A DNA stretch of 64,000 bases from Acinonyx jubatus (GCF_027475565.1 NC_069394.1:6431501-6495500), one strand, 5' to 3'; shown: positions 11,654-22,349, numbered from the stretch's first letter. Made by a program: numbers and translations. Notes: a model not told the origin generated them from the letters alone.

Positions 11654-11896
11654 CTAGTCCCCCTGCTCATATTTTCTCACTGAACCAAAATTCTCCTCTT
11701 GCTTTTGCCTTTTTTCCATTCGTTGAATTTCTCTTAGAACAATTCGACTCAACAGAATTAAAAGGTGTTTCTGGCTTTCTTTTATCTTATTAGGACCCGT
11801 ATTATCCTGTTGGTGTTTTAGGAGCTCAAGTCCCTGGGTCTTATCCTTGATTTCACTAGGTAATGCCTTGTTAGAATTCTTGTTAATGTCAGACAT
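11654..11896 (-). pseudogene. Unidentified 80-codon open frame, possible retrocopy fragment
   Basis: A Lys/Glu/Gln-rich 80-residue frame begins MSDINKNSNK and reads through a hydrophilic, coiled-coil-like segment (REIQRMEKRQKQEEN). An in-frame stop lies two codons before the ATG. Its composition looks more protein-like than neighbouring frames. I do not recognise the protein, and there is no poly-A tail or TSD on the expected side. It could be a fragment of a processed pseudogene or chance. Confidence 0.25.
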
Positions 11897-12149
11897 AATC
11901 TAGCTGAGCAGTCTGGTGCAGACGATGATTACGGTGGCACTTTTTATGTTTCAAACCCTAAGCACATAATTTTGCACTTTTTAAAGTTATCAGTTTTAAA
12001 TTAGAGGTCACTTCACCCATTGCAGTCTAATGTATAAAAAAAAAATACCAGTATGGCACATTGGCATATTTTTTTCTGTTTAATTTATCAGGGGACAATA
12101 TCATATTCTTCAAATGCATGAGCTAATTTTTATAGAGACTCCCATTCAG

Positions 12150-12480
12150 AGACAAGCACTGTATTTCATTCATTTATTCATTTGGTTCAGTGATTCTTCA
12201 TTCATTCAACAAAGACACAGGGACTGTGTATCTCGCACTATCTTAGGTGCTATTTAGACAAACCAGATGCAACTATGTGGCTTTTCCTATAAATGATTTC
12301 ACAACCTTGCACCGTGTAATTTGAGCTCTAATTAAGGATTTCACAAAGGGCACAGAGATCAGACAAGGAGGATGCCTAAGTCTCCTTGAAGGCATCGGGA
12401 CCCGACGCTTGGAGACTGAAGTTTGAGAAGGCAGAGAAGCAAGAAAGATCATTCCAGACAGAATGAATGTAAGAAAATAT
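12150..12480 (-). repeat. L2 relic (antisense)
   Basis: 'attcattcaacaaagacac', then 'cactatcttaggtgctatt', and downstream 'agatcattccagacagaatg' follow the antisense LINE2 3'-UTR order. Confidence 0.5.
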
Positions 12481-12850
12481 ATTTCTAACCTGTATCAAAT
12501 ATGTCTGCATAGGAGTGAAAAAGCCCCTGTATGTGGTAGGTAAACACAGGTAAAGCTCCCTGCATTTAGAGATGTTTGAGCAAAGTCGGCCTGTCAATCT
12601 ATCAGATGTTCTGGAAAGGAGAGGGGGTTGTGCTATATGTCTCTGTAATCATTTGAAATCTTGAGGTTTTAGATAGAGCTGGATAGGCGTGCAACTTACT
12701 CCAAATAATTAATGGGAGCAAAACCAGAGACTGCATAGGAATCGGGGCTGAGGAGAAAAAGCAGCAGGCAAAGCTGAGGAAATTGTGCTGAGGGTCTGAG
12801 AGGTGAGGTCAGATGGCAATCAGAAAAATGAGCCACGGAGCCAGCACCAG

Positions 12851-13256
12851 CGGGTTCTAGGAAGCTCTTGCTCTCGGGGTGAGAAGTTCCGGACCGAGAG
12901 AATAGAGACATGCAGACGTAGAGAGCCCCGTGTCTATGTGGCGCGACTGCATTTTGTTTGGTGACCGGTCGCGCGGCTGAAAGGCATCCAGAGTGATTGT
13001 ACATCCGGCTCTCCAGAACTTACGGAGGTGAGAGGTGCGGGGACGTGGGACTCTGGACCGGACACGAGTAAAACAGGAAAAATGCCCAACCCGGATCATC
13101 ATTTCCTTATCATAACACCTCCCGGGAGACACTCACGTCCAGGAAGTCCCAGTGGCATGGAGTCACGGTGAGGTTTGTGCACATTCTCTGCAGGTCTGTA
13201 CTCATCACGCTTCGTCTTCAAAGCGGTCCTGAGAAACGGGCGAGGAGTGGCCCACG
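12851..13256. promoter_or_regulatory. CpG-island-like cluster (role unknown)
   Basis: By hand count about 28 CpGs fall in about 406 bp at just over 50 percent GC, close to the number expected without CpG decay. The surrounding DNA is CpG-poor. Densest points are 'ggtcgcgcggctg' and 'gtggcgcgactg' (12938-12978). There is no TATA box or recognisable exon next to it. It could be an orphan CpG island, a cryptic promoter, or a GC-rich young repeat that I do not recognise. Confidence 0.4.
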
Positions 13257-13309
13257 GCAGGTGTGCCTCATCCACAGTCCTGCATAAAATTCGTTTTTGA
13301 ACATCCAGA

Positions 13310-13440
13310 AGTCAGCTTCGGCCCTGGCACTTGCTATGACTGCCTTCTTGATCTCAGCTAATTCATCTGTCAAATGGGGATAATCATTCTAAATCCCATT
13401 ACCTCAAAGATTTGCTGTGAAGCTCCAGGGAGTTAATGCA
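13310..13440 (+). repeat. MIR relic (sense)
   Basis: 'aattcatctgtcaaatgggg' followed by 'ataatcattct' and 'tgctgtgaagctc' is the 3' half of a sense MIR. Confidence 0.75.
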
Positions 13441-13949
13441 GGTAAAAGTTGCACAGGACACAAAAGGTTCACCCAAAGTAGTTAATGGGGTCATAGGTGA
13501 TGGTGAGGGAGCAGAAGGCAAGCTGACAGGCCACAGACACCGCCCCCCACCCCTGCAAGCAGGTGAAATACATATGATATTCCTCAGGCACCCCTGACTG
13601 CCCAAGAACAAAGGAAGGGAAATAAACAAATGGTTAACTGATAGAGATCACAGTCCCGCAGGACAGAAGTCTCCATCACCCCTGCATGGTGATGTGGGGA
13701 ACAAAGGCAGAAGGAAATGGCAGATAGAAATAAATTTCCTTATAACCTGCAGCCAGTGACAGATACTGGAGGCCGGCAGAGTAAAACATTTCTCCAGGAA
13801 CTCCTTACTGCTAATGCTTTGCTAGAGGGAAAATCAACCTCAGCTTGACAATAGCTAGGACTCCAGTATCCTGGGAATCTTCTCTAGCATGTGAAGATCT
13901 CACTGGAAACTGCCCCTGGACTTTCTTTACCTTGCCCCCAACCCCATGG

Positions 13950-13956
13950 TATAAAA
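13950..13956 (+). promoter_or_regulatory. TATA box of the solo LTR
   Basis: 'tataaaa' is preceded by C-rich 'ccccaaccccatgg' and lies about 70 bp upstream of the LTR polyadenylation signal, as in gammaretroviral LTRs. Confidence 0.65.
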
Positions 13957-14018
13957 CCTGTCTCTCCTCATGGTCCCGGGGCAGCTCTTCCTGCCCACGC
14001 GTCCTGTCCCTGTGCTTC

Positions 14019-14024
14019 AATAAA
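14019..14024 (+). terminator. Polyadenylation signal of the solo LTR
   Basis: AATAAA lies in 'gtgcttcaataaaatcgcc' and is followed by a T-rich 'tttttgcccc' segment. Confidence 0.65.
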
Positions 14025-14127
14025 ATCGCCTTTTTGCCCCAAAGACATCTTCAAGATTTCTTTCTTGGCCATCAGCTCTGGACCCCATGAACCCCATGGT
14101 CACCCCCAAATCTTCATCAGGTGATGG

Positions 14128-14540
14128 AAAAGGAGGAGGAGAAGGGGAAAAAAGGAAGGAAAGGAGTCAGACTCGAGGAATATCTTTCATCATTTTGATC
14201 CACGATCAACATCTCAAATTTCTCATGCATTCTGTTCTGTTGTCCCAGTGTGTTTGTGGCGGTTTACTCACACCCTCCTTCCAATGCAGGATCGCGGGTC
14301 TGATCTTTAGCCCATGTTCCCATTATTTTCTTGCACCTGCATGTATGTGTATATTTCAGTGATGGTAGTTTTCCAATTTTAGAATTTTTATTTGGTTCTT
14401 TTTTCAAATCTTTTTGTTTGTTAAGTGGTCCCGTACTCATCCTGCAGACTCAATTATCTGTTTTTTAAATCTCCTTGAATATTTTGAACATAATTGTCAT
14501 AGAGTTAGATAATATCATCTGAATTTTATGGAAGACAATT
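14128..14540. other. Unique non-coding DNA
   Basis: It starts with a purine-rich stretch immediately 3' of the solo LTR. No repeat or exon was recognised. Confidence 0.45.
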
Positions 14541-14597
14541 TCATTTTTCTTTCTCTCTTTCTTTCTCTCTCTACCTCTCTCTTTCTTTCCTTTTCTG
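14541..14597 (+). repeat. Pyrimidine-rich TTTC/CT low-complexity tract
   Basis: This is a mixture of tttctttctctc units. A short (GA) run lies at about 14695-14715. Confidence 0.9.
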
Positions 14598-14764
14598 CTA
14601 ACGTATTGTCATGAGGGCTGGAGTTCAAAGGAAGAAAAGAGGCATCTGATTTGAGAGGTAAGAAAGACTACGTTGATGGGAGAGTGTGTGTGCATGAGAG
14701 AGAGAGAGAGAGAGCGCGTGCATGTACGCTTAATAAAAAGACAACCATTACTGTTAGCCTCACT

Positions 14765-14945
14765 GTCAAGAGCACTTCATGTTGTTAGGACAGACGATGC
14801 TAAGCATTTTAGTTGCAATAGCTCATTTGTCTCCCACACTCAGTGAGCAATAAACCCAACCCTGACTTAAATGTGAAGACGCAAAGGGGAGAGAGGAGTG
14901 AAGTAACTTCTTCGAGTCCAGTGAATGGTTGAGATTTGAACTCAA
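14765..14945 (-). repeat. MIR relic (antisense)
   Basis: Weak antisense MIR landmarks are present: 'gatgctaagcattttagtt', 'aagacgcaaaggggaga', and 'tgaagtaacttcttcgag' followed by 'gagatttgaactcaaagaca'. Confidence 0.55.
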
Positions 14946-15410
14946 AGACATCGTTCCCAATTACACTTTCTTCATCGTTAAGCTTTGGGTCTGACTTTAA
15001 CCAACAGAACGTCTCTGAAATGCTCCCCCCTGGCCCTCAGAAGTACGAGAAGAGAGAAGTTATCTATTTTAATGACGATTATAGGATTTCATTTAGCCAC
15101 GCTATTTTTCTTTTGAGAACGTACAGGCAGGTTTTGGAGAACCTGTTACTGCTTCTTGGCTCTACAGTCCACTCTCTTGTCAACTTTTACATGTGCACGT
15201 GCAAAGGGGAGATCTGGGGGAGGTGAACAGAACATGTGACTCTTCCCTACCGCATCGGTGGGCCGAGAAAAAGTCGGGAAATTTCCTTGATGCTGAAGCT
15301 GAAATTCCATATGATGAGACACACATAGGGTTTTCACACTCTAGACTAAACTAGAAGAATCCGATAGACTTAATTTTATTTTTAAAAATTATACATGCTG
15401 ACAAAATAGT

Positions 15411-15598
15411 CGGTTTGAGCTTTCGGATGATCGCGTGGTCCCCGGAAGAGGACAGTGCACAGCTGAACACATCTGCAGAGGCCGCCGTAAACCCCGGTGG
15501 GCTCTCGTAGGAGCGGAAGTGCTGCAACGGTTTCCGGATGGGGCCCCCTGAAGCAGAGACCCTACGACAGCCGGGTTGCTGCGGGTAAACTGTTGCGA
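15411..15598. promoter_or_regulatory. Short CpG-dense patch (role unknown)
   Basis: By hand count 16 CpGs fall in 188 bp, including 'gatcgcgtgg', 'gaggccgccgtaa' and 'ttccggatgg'. They are set in AT-rich DNA whose left flank is 'taattttatttttaaaaatt'. An 84-codon minus-strand frame covers it but shows no domain. Candidate readings are an orphan CpG cluster or part of a GC-rich retroposed sequence. Confidence 0.4.
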
Positions 15599-15932
15599 TC
15601 ACCATCAGAAGAGTGTTTCCAGGAAGAGAAAAAAAAATAGCTTGGCATCTTAGCGACCCTCAGGGATATGAGTGGGCACTTATGTCCCTGACTTTGTGAT
15701 TCACTTAAAGTGTCCATTTCTTGATGTTTAAAATACACGCCATGAAACGGGCTGGTGTATGATGCTTCTTCCAGCTCAAACATACTGTGAGTGTAGAATG
15801 CCACGCATGTGTGTCTGGAGGTATATTTCAGCGGCTCTCAAGTGAGATCATCTGAGGTGGTCATGAAATTATTAAGGGGGATCCTGGAGTTCCTTTCAAT
15901 AATTTGAAAGGCAAAATGTGAAGGAAAAATTA

Positions 15933-16171
15933 GATAAAAATGGAGAGGGAGGCAAACCATAAAAGACTCTTAAAAACAGAGAACAAACTGAGGGTTGCTG
16001 GAGGGGAGGTAGGTGGGGGATGGGCTAAGTGGGCGATGGGCATTAAGGAGGGCACTTGTGATGAGCACTGGGTGTTGTGCCTAAGTGATGAATCACTAAA
16101 TTCTACAACTGAAGCCAAGACTACACGATATGTTAACTAACTTGAATTTAAATAAATACATTAAAAATATA
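15933..16171 (+). mobile_element. L1 3'-UTR fragment (sense)
   Basis: 'agagggaggcaaaccataaa' is followed by 'gagaacaaactgagggttg', the G-rich polypurine segment, 'gatgagcactgggtgttgtg' and the terminal 'atatgttaactaacttgaat'. This is the carnivore L1 3' end, 5'-truncated to about 240 bp. Confidence 0.9.
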
Positions 16172-16829
16172 TTTAAAAAATTAAAAGCCAAAGGGAAATC
16201 ATATGTGATATTGAAAAATCCCTAAATAAAATGTTTGTGATTTATACGATTGCAATTATTAATAATTACTACTAATGATCTCAATTTGTTGTGGTAAATA
16301 AATCCAATCCCCTTCTGCTGGTCTAGGGATCCAGTAAATAGAAAATATGTTTGATTAATAAAAAAAATATGGAGTTAAAACATCATTAACTTAAGAAAGG
16401 GGTTAGTTTTTGTACTGTGTGTATTTGTTTTCAATAAGGGGAACACTCAGTTCTAGTAAATGTGGGATAACTATGCCATTGTTACTGTACATTTCTTTTA
16501 GAAAATTATCTTGTACTTGCAAAGTCATGCTAGGATTTATTCTGACAATCTTATTTCTGAGTATCTATGTAAAGAAAATAATATAAAAGGAAAGTCTCTT
16601 TACACAGGCAATGTTTACTTTGTCTACAGCATTATAAATGGTATCAAACCCTAAGAGCAGCATTAATGACCAAGAGGGCCCTCTTGAAACTGATTCAGCC
16701 GCTATATTGTGTTGCAAATGTTAATTAGAAACAGTCTATAAAGATAATGGAAATAAGTCCGTTATAATGTTTACAATTGAAAAGTAGATAAAATTGCATG
16801 CACATTTTGTTTATAACTATGCAAAATAT
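16172..16829. other. AT-rich unique DNA
   Basis: No gene or repeat was recognised. Confidence 0.45.
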
Positions 16830-16990
16830 ACATAGAGAATGGACTGGAAGAGAAACCGAAACACAGTTTTTTTCAATTAGTGTAAATATTAAAATATGCA
16901 CCTTGAATATGCATGTACATATAGAATGGACCGGAAAGGAAAATTCAGATCTGAAGCTAGTTTTTTCTATTTCTTTGGGAATTAGTAGCA
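16830..16990 (+). repeat. Diverged tandem duplication, period about 87 bp
   Basis: 'acatagagaatggactggaa' (about 16830) recurs as 'acatatagaatggaccggaa' (about 16916). Each copy is followed by a T-rich run and then 'attagt' further on. Similarity fades towards the 3' side. Confidence 0.45.
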
Positions 16991-17005
16991 GCATTGTTGC
17001 TTTTA

Positions 17006-17258
17006 GTGTTCTTTTTTCCCCCATTTTTTTTCTTTTAATTAGAAATAAATAATGTTTATTTTTGAGAGAGAGAGACAGAGTGCGAGCAGGGTGGGGGCGG
17101 GGGGGGGGGGCGGGGGTGGACACAGAACCTGAAGCAGGCTCCAGGCTCTGAGTTGTCAGTACAGAGCTCGACGTGGGGCTTGAACTCACGAACCGCAAGA
17201 TCATGACCTGAGCCGAAGTCGGATGCTCAATTGACTGAGCCACCCAGGCACCCCAATG
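17006..17258 (-). mobile_element. Feline-type tRNA SINE (antisense), G-rich variant
   Basis: This is an antisense copy with a perfect 15-bp TSD, gcattgttgctttta, at 16991-17005 and 17259-17273. The GA tract has been replaced by a long G-rich run at about 17089-17118. Confidence 0.92.
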
Positions 17259-17402
17259 GCATTGTTGCTTTTAATTAGTGTGAGGGTAAGTGTGATTTTC
17301 TGCATTAGTGTGAGTTTTTTTATTAGTGTATGCACTTCTATTTTTTCAAATGTTTGCAATGCCCTTACATTAGTTTTACAGGTAAAATATTAAAACAAGA
17401 AT

Positions 17403-17613
17403 GGGACGCCTGGGTGCTCAGTCGGTTGAGCATCCAACTCTTGGTTTTGGCTCAGGTCATGATCTCACGGTTTGTTGGTTCGAGCCCTGTGTCTGTTTCC
17501 AAGCTGTCAAGGTGGAGCCTGCTTGGGATTCTTCTTGTTTCCTTCTCTCTCTGCCCCTCTCCTGTTCTCTCACACACACACTCTCTCTCTCCAAATAAAT
17601 AAGCATAAAAATG
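17403..17613 (+). mobile_element. Feline-type tRNA SINE
   Basis: This is a sense copy lacking one base in the A-box region ('gggtgctcagtcgg'). It has the CTTGGTTTTGG variant body and a CA/CT tract. Possible TSD copies are attaaaacaagaatg and attaaagtaaggaag (11 of 15). Confidence 0.9.
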
Positions 17614-17799
17614 ATTAAAGTAAGGAAGGATGAAAAAGAAGTTTAATTTATGAATATATTTTGGTTAGCGAGAGATAGTCAACCATGAGAACTTTTTGAG
17701 GGAAGACAATAGAAAATAGGATGCAGGAAAGGTGGACAGAGCATGTTTGTTGTGCCCTGGAACCTCTATAATTGACATAACTTGATAATCGACAAAAGC

Positions 17800-17866
17800 T
17801 TTCCCATCGAGTCCGGCACCATGCCTGGCTCACAGATAGGGCTCGGTATTTGCTAAATGAACGTTC
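17800..17866 (+). repeat. L2 3'-terminus relic (sense)
   Basis: 'ggcaccatgcctggctcaca' followed by 'ggtatttgctaaatgaacg' matches the sense LINE2 3' end. Confidence 0.55.
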
Positions 17867-18687
17867 CTGGCCACCACCAGTGAAACCCTTGGCAGAGGGG
17901 AGACCTGAATCACAGGAGTGAAGGACATACCTGGACCCACAGAACAGATCACTGTGGGCACGCTAGGCGGAAATTGAACTTCCCACATCCTTCCGCAACG
18001 TTTCCCTTGCGCTAACTACACCCCACCTTCTGCAAAGGTATTTTTTCCTGTAGTGACATTTTCATGGAGAAATTTTCAACCATTCCAGAAAAAGACCTTC
18101 ATTAAAGTTTAATATTCTCCTCCAGGTGAGAACACTTGGTGCTTCAAACCTCATGATGGTTTTTAATTACAAACGATGAACTGCCCTTTCAAATTATGGC
18201 AACAAAAGTTGATTTTACTAGTGTCAAAGTTTATTACCAACTCTTAAAGTTCTGTGGGTTTTTTTTTTTTTTGCCACCACTTCCAAAGCAGGGCAGTAGT
18301 CGCTGTTGAAAGGTCAAGATGGAAAGAGATTCGAGGAACTAATAACCATTGAGCTGTGTTTTTCCTTCTCAAGTGATTAAAATGAGAAAATAACCCCAAA
18401 CTGTATCAGCTGCTTCCTGGTTCTGTGTTTCGGCCTCTGTTCCTCCCCCAGGTGAATCCACAGGATTGCTTCCTACCGGCATGATCCAAAATGTCCTAGA
18501 GGACCAACATGGCAGACTTAGGTGGCCTCCTTGGGTCATTACTGGGATCAAGTTCCCTTTTAGTCTTGTTTGGTCCGTCTTGTTTCATCCAAAGATCTCC
18601 AACCTGGCTTTTATTCATTAATTCCTTCCCTTATTCCAAATCATGATCCTTAAACTGTGCATGGTGAGAGCAAGCACATCAGCCCTT
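17867..18687. other. Unique non-coding DNA
   Basis: No gene or repeat was recognised. A T13-type run lies near 18259. Confidence 0.45.
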
Positions 18688-18701
18688 AAAAGAATTGAGG
18701 C

Positions 18702-18906
18702 GGGGCACCTGGGTGGCACAGTTCGTTAAGCGTCTGACTTCGGCTCAGGTCACGATCTCACCCCTGGTGAGTTCGAGCCCCACGTCGGGCTCTGTGCTGA
18801 CAGCTCAGAGCCTGGAGCCCGCTTCAGATTCTGGGTCTCCCTCTCTCTCTGCCCCTTTCCCACCCATGCTCTGAATGAATAAATGTTAAAAAATTAAAAA
18901 AAAAAA
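18702..18906 (+). mobile_element. Feline-type tRNA SINE with perfect TSD
   Basis: This is a sense copy with a 14-bp perfect TSD, aaaagaattgaggc, at 18688-18701 and 18907-18920. The target reads ctt/aaaag, close to the L1 endonuclease preference. The perfect TSD suggests a fairly recent insertion. Confidence 0.96.
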
Positions 18907-18920
18907 AAAAGAATTGAGGC

Positions 18921-20253
18921 TAATGCAGTGTTTCCTAGCCTCTTTCCTTAGTATCACCACCTTAAGGAGGCGTTTGGTATATATTCTTTTTCCTTAAGCT
19001 AACCACCATGCATATGACTGTGGCCCTCTGGAGGGCCACCCATCATTATAATATCTAGGATCTTTTTTGTCCAAAGGGAACTAATTTTCACCACTGCATG
19101 ACATCACCTCTGTTGAGAATGGATATTCTAGTTCCACACTTGGTCGGGAAGTAGTTATCTGACATGTGCTCTGGAGAAGGGCCACGGGGCTGCTACAGAA
19201 GCAATGAATCCATATCCTGGATTTGGAGACGTCAGGTAAGGCTTCTACAGGAGGCTTGGGCAGGGGTCCTGGAGTGAGTCTGAGAGGTGACAGAGAAGAG
19301 GCAAAGCAACTACCTGTGCCAGTGGCGGGTTTACGAGCTCCCTGCGGATGAGCGTGCTGTGATCGTGGGCTCCCTCACTAGATGTTTCCATCAGGCTCTT
19401 GGCTTTGAAGACACAATGCTCTCATTATGCACCCTTGGCTTTAAACATGGTTGGGAAAAAAACAAAATGAAAGAAACAAACTTCTTGAGACATTCAAGCA
19501 AATTTTCCTGTATTATCTCCCTCCTACCTGTTGCAAATCCAACTGAGTGTCAACTTCAATCCACTTTCTCATTTACTCTTTGGGGTCACTGGTGTTCAAG
19601 CTATTTGTGGCTTCCGCAGAAGAGCTGTCGCCATCCCGAATGACGGCTTTTAAAATTTCATTCTAGAAGCGGAACGTGTCACTTTTGCGCATGTATCATT
19701 GAGCCAACGGAACACATGGATTCCACCATTGCTTTTTCCCCATCAGCCACAGGAGGGGCCAAACCCAGGTGGCAGATAGGCTGCACCATAGTATGTCCTG
19801 GAAGAGAGACATGGGGTAGAGTCGAAGACAATAGGTTCCCCTAAGGTGACGCACACATTCTTTGCTTACTACTCCAGGCACGGCATAGGTGTGTGGTTCT
19901 TCGAATAGTCAAACCTAGGTGTTCTAGTAAGTACTTTTAATCAGGTTATTCCTGTGGGTTTTGGTGTTCTGTGCTACCTCATCCAGATACTTAATATCCC
20001 AGATGGATACTTAAAAAAGTCTTGCTCCTGATGAATACTGTCCCTCAGACATCCTGCCAATCAGGTCTCGCTTAGAAGGACATGGGAAAGTGTGAACATC
20101 ACATCCTTTCTCTGTAAACAGATTTTTTTTTTCGTATCATAAGGTCCAAGTTCATTGTCCTGTATCAGCTGTTCATTATCTTGAAATAAATCACATTGAA
20201 ATGGACAGTTTATGTAAATCACAGTTGCATACTTGAACTAAGACCACGTTTTT
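18921..20253. other. Unique non-coding DNA
   Basis: About 1.3 kb contain no recognised repeat or exon. A 118-codon + frame at 19287-19643 has no domain features. Confidence 0.4.
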
Positions 20254-20268
20254 AAAAAAGTATCAATT

Positions 20269-20482
20269 TGGGGCGCCTGGGTGGCTCAGTCGGTTGAGTG
20301 TCCGACTTCAGCTCAGGTCATGATGTCGCGGTCTATGAGTTGGAGCCCCGCGCCGGGCTCTGTGCTGACAACTCAGAGCCTGGAGCCTGTTTCAGATTCT
20401 GTGTCTCCCTCTCTGCCCTTACCCCACTCATGCTCTGTCTCTCTCTCTCTGTCAAAAATAAATAAACATTTAAAAAAAAATT
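20269..20482 (+). mobile_element. Feline-type tRNA SINE
   Basis: This is a sense copy with consensus-like 5' end (ggggcgcctgggtggctcag). TSD copies are aaaaaagtatcaatt (20254-20268) and, after the tail, aaaaaaatatcaatt (ending 20498). Confidence 0.95.
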
Positions 20483-20849
20483 AAAAAAAATATCAATTAA
20501 CTCTTTGTCATAATACCCTTTGCATTTGTATAATGCATTACCATTTACACAATGTTTTCACGTGCATGCTTTTATTAAATTCTCATAATAATCTTATGAA
20601 ATACACATTTCGAATATCACTGTTTTACAAACAAAAACACCTTCTGGTCCCTGGGACATATTCAAGACAATTATTATGGAGTCACAAGAAAAGAAGGACA
20701 TTATTTTAACAATAATCCCTGTAAAATTCGAAAATAGGATTTTAGATAAATAACCATAGTATTTTCCAAACAAGTGCCAGGAATTGCACTTTGGTGATTG
20801 TGAATTAAATAAGATAGATGTAGACCCTGGCCTCATATAATTTACAAGC

Positions 20850-21055
20850 TGGGCGCCTGAGTGGCTCAGTCTGTTAAGTGTCTGACTTCAGTTCAGGTCA
20901 TGATCTAGAGGTTTGGGAGTTCGAGCCCTGCGTCAAGCTCTGTGCTGACAGTTCAGAGCCTGGAGAGCCTGCTTCTGATTCTGTGTCTCCCTGTCTCTCT
21001 CCTCTGCTTGCACTCTGTCTCTGTCCCACTCTAAAAAATAAATAAACTTTAAAAA
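20850..21055 (+). mobile_element. Feline-type tRNA SINE
   Basis: This is a sense copy. TSD copies are aatttacaagc (20839-20849) and aatttataagc (21056-21066), with one mismatch. Confidence 0.95.
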
Positions 21056-21139
21056 AATTTATAAGCCAACAGACATTTAAAAAACTCTAAGTGAAACATT
21101 TATAAATTTAATAATTCTTTTATCTTTGCTCATATTTTA

Positions 21140-21215
21140 TTTATTTTTATTGTTTTTTAATTTAAATTCAGGTTAGTTCACATACAATGTAATCTTGGCT
21201 TCAAGAATTTAACAA
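21140..21215 (-). mobile_element. L1 3'-end fragment (antisense)
   Basis: 'taatttaaattcaggttagt' and 'cacatacaatgtaatcttgg' are the reverse complement of the carnivore L1 terminus. The fragment is very short. Confidence 0.7.
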
Positions 21216-22345
21216 TTTAATTCAACAATGATAAAGTAGAAATGTGGGGTGCCATAGAAATGAATTTTAAGGTTCTGACCTGGTCCCGGGTGAGCCAAAA
21301 AGATTCCCCTGAAGGATTATTGAGTTTTGAAAGGTCTCTGAAAGTCTGCAGTGTGAATGTGCAGAGTCGGGTGGTGAGAATATATCTTCAAGTGTCAGAA
21401 ACGATACACGGAAGGGTCTGCAAATAGAAACAGCGTGGCACATGGGGAAAAGGGAAGGAAAGTCAATGTCGCCCAGGGCAGGCTATGGTCAGGAGAGGAG
21501 CAGTACCGGCTGGTGTTGGTGAGGCAGGCAGGGCCCTGGTCCAGCCCGCTGTGTAGACCAAGCTAAGAGTGTCGGCCATTTCCTTAAGACCGTAGGAGAG
21601 CATTTTAAGCAAGGGAATAGCGCGCTGAATTTTGCATTTTCATGAGCTCACTCTTGCGCTAGTGAAGAAACCGAGAGGAGAGGAATGAAACTAAATCCCT
21701 GATGGCGAGGTTGGAGTCCAGGAGCAGAAGAATGGGTCCTTCCCTCGAGGCAAACATATCTGAAACTAGCGGTCAACTCCAACCTCGTGAATACTAACCC
21801 TTCTGTCACTGGAATCAGAAGCAGAGCAGCAAAGCAGAGAGGTGTTATCTCAAACCGAGGGATGAACTTCAGACGAGAGAAAACAACTGGTCCTGAGGTT
21901 CTTCGATACTATGGTGTGGGCACACGGAGAGGGCTGATTTCCTTGATTCCCCCTCTTACTTGGGGCACCTATAAGGAAAGACTTGTATTAAGCATGCTTT
22001 TCTATTTTCTGTATTTCTGATGCTTTCACCTGCAGGCCTGGCCGACCCTGGAGAGACTGCCCCTCCCAGGGCTGTTACCCTTAGAGACAGTAAGCGACTT
22101 CTGTGTGCAAGACTTCCATATGCTAACTATGCAATCCAGAACCCACATCCCGACCACCTCCTCCACTGGGCTCTTATACTCTGGGCCACTAGTTACCTGC
22201 CCTAACCATCCTAGGGCCAGGTACCAGACTGTTGTTTTGAAGACGGTTGACTCCGGATCTGTTGGCCTCACCGTACCTGAAACTATATTGAAATGTACAT
22301 GTTAAAACAAGCCTACAATAAAGCCTTTGAGGCAAAGCCCAGCTT
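21216..22345. other. Unique non-coding DNA
   Basis: No gene or repeat was recognised. Short frames on both strands overlap and look like chance. Confidence 0.4.
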
Positions 22346-22349
22346 TTGG

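Larger units (their letters stand above)
13504..14119 (+). mobile_element. Solo LTR of a class I (gammaretrovirus-like) endogenous retrovirus
   Basis: The segment begins TG and ends CA and is flanked by the same 8 bases, ggtgatgg (13496-13503 and 14120-14127). The usual class I TSD is 4-6 bp, so the exact borders may shift by a few bases. It has U3-R-U5 organisation: TATA box 'tataaaa' at 13950, polyadenylation signal AATAAA at 14019, a GC-rich R region, and U5 to 14119. No primer-binding site or coding region follows, so this is a solo LTR left by recombination. No retroviral gene is present. Confidence 0.72.
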
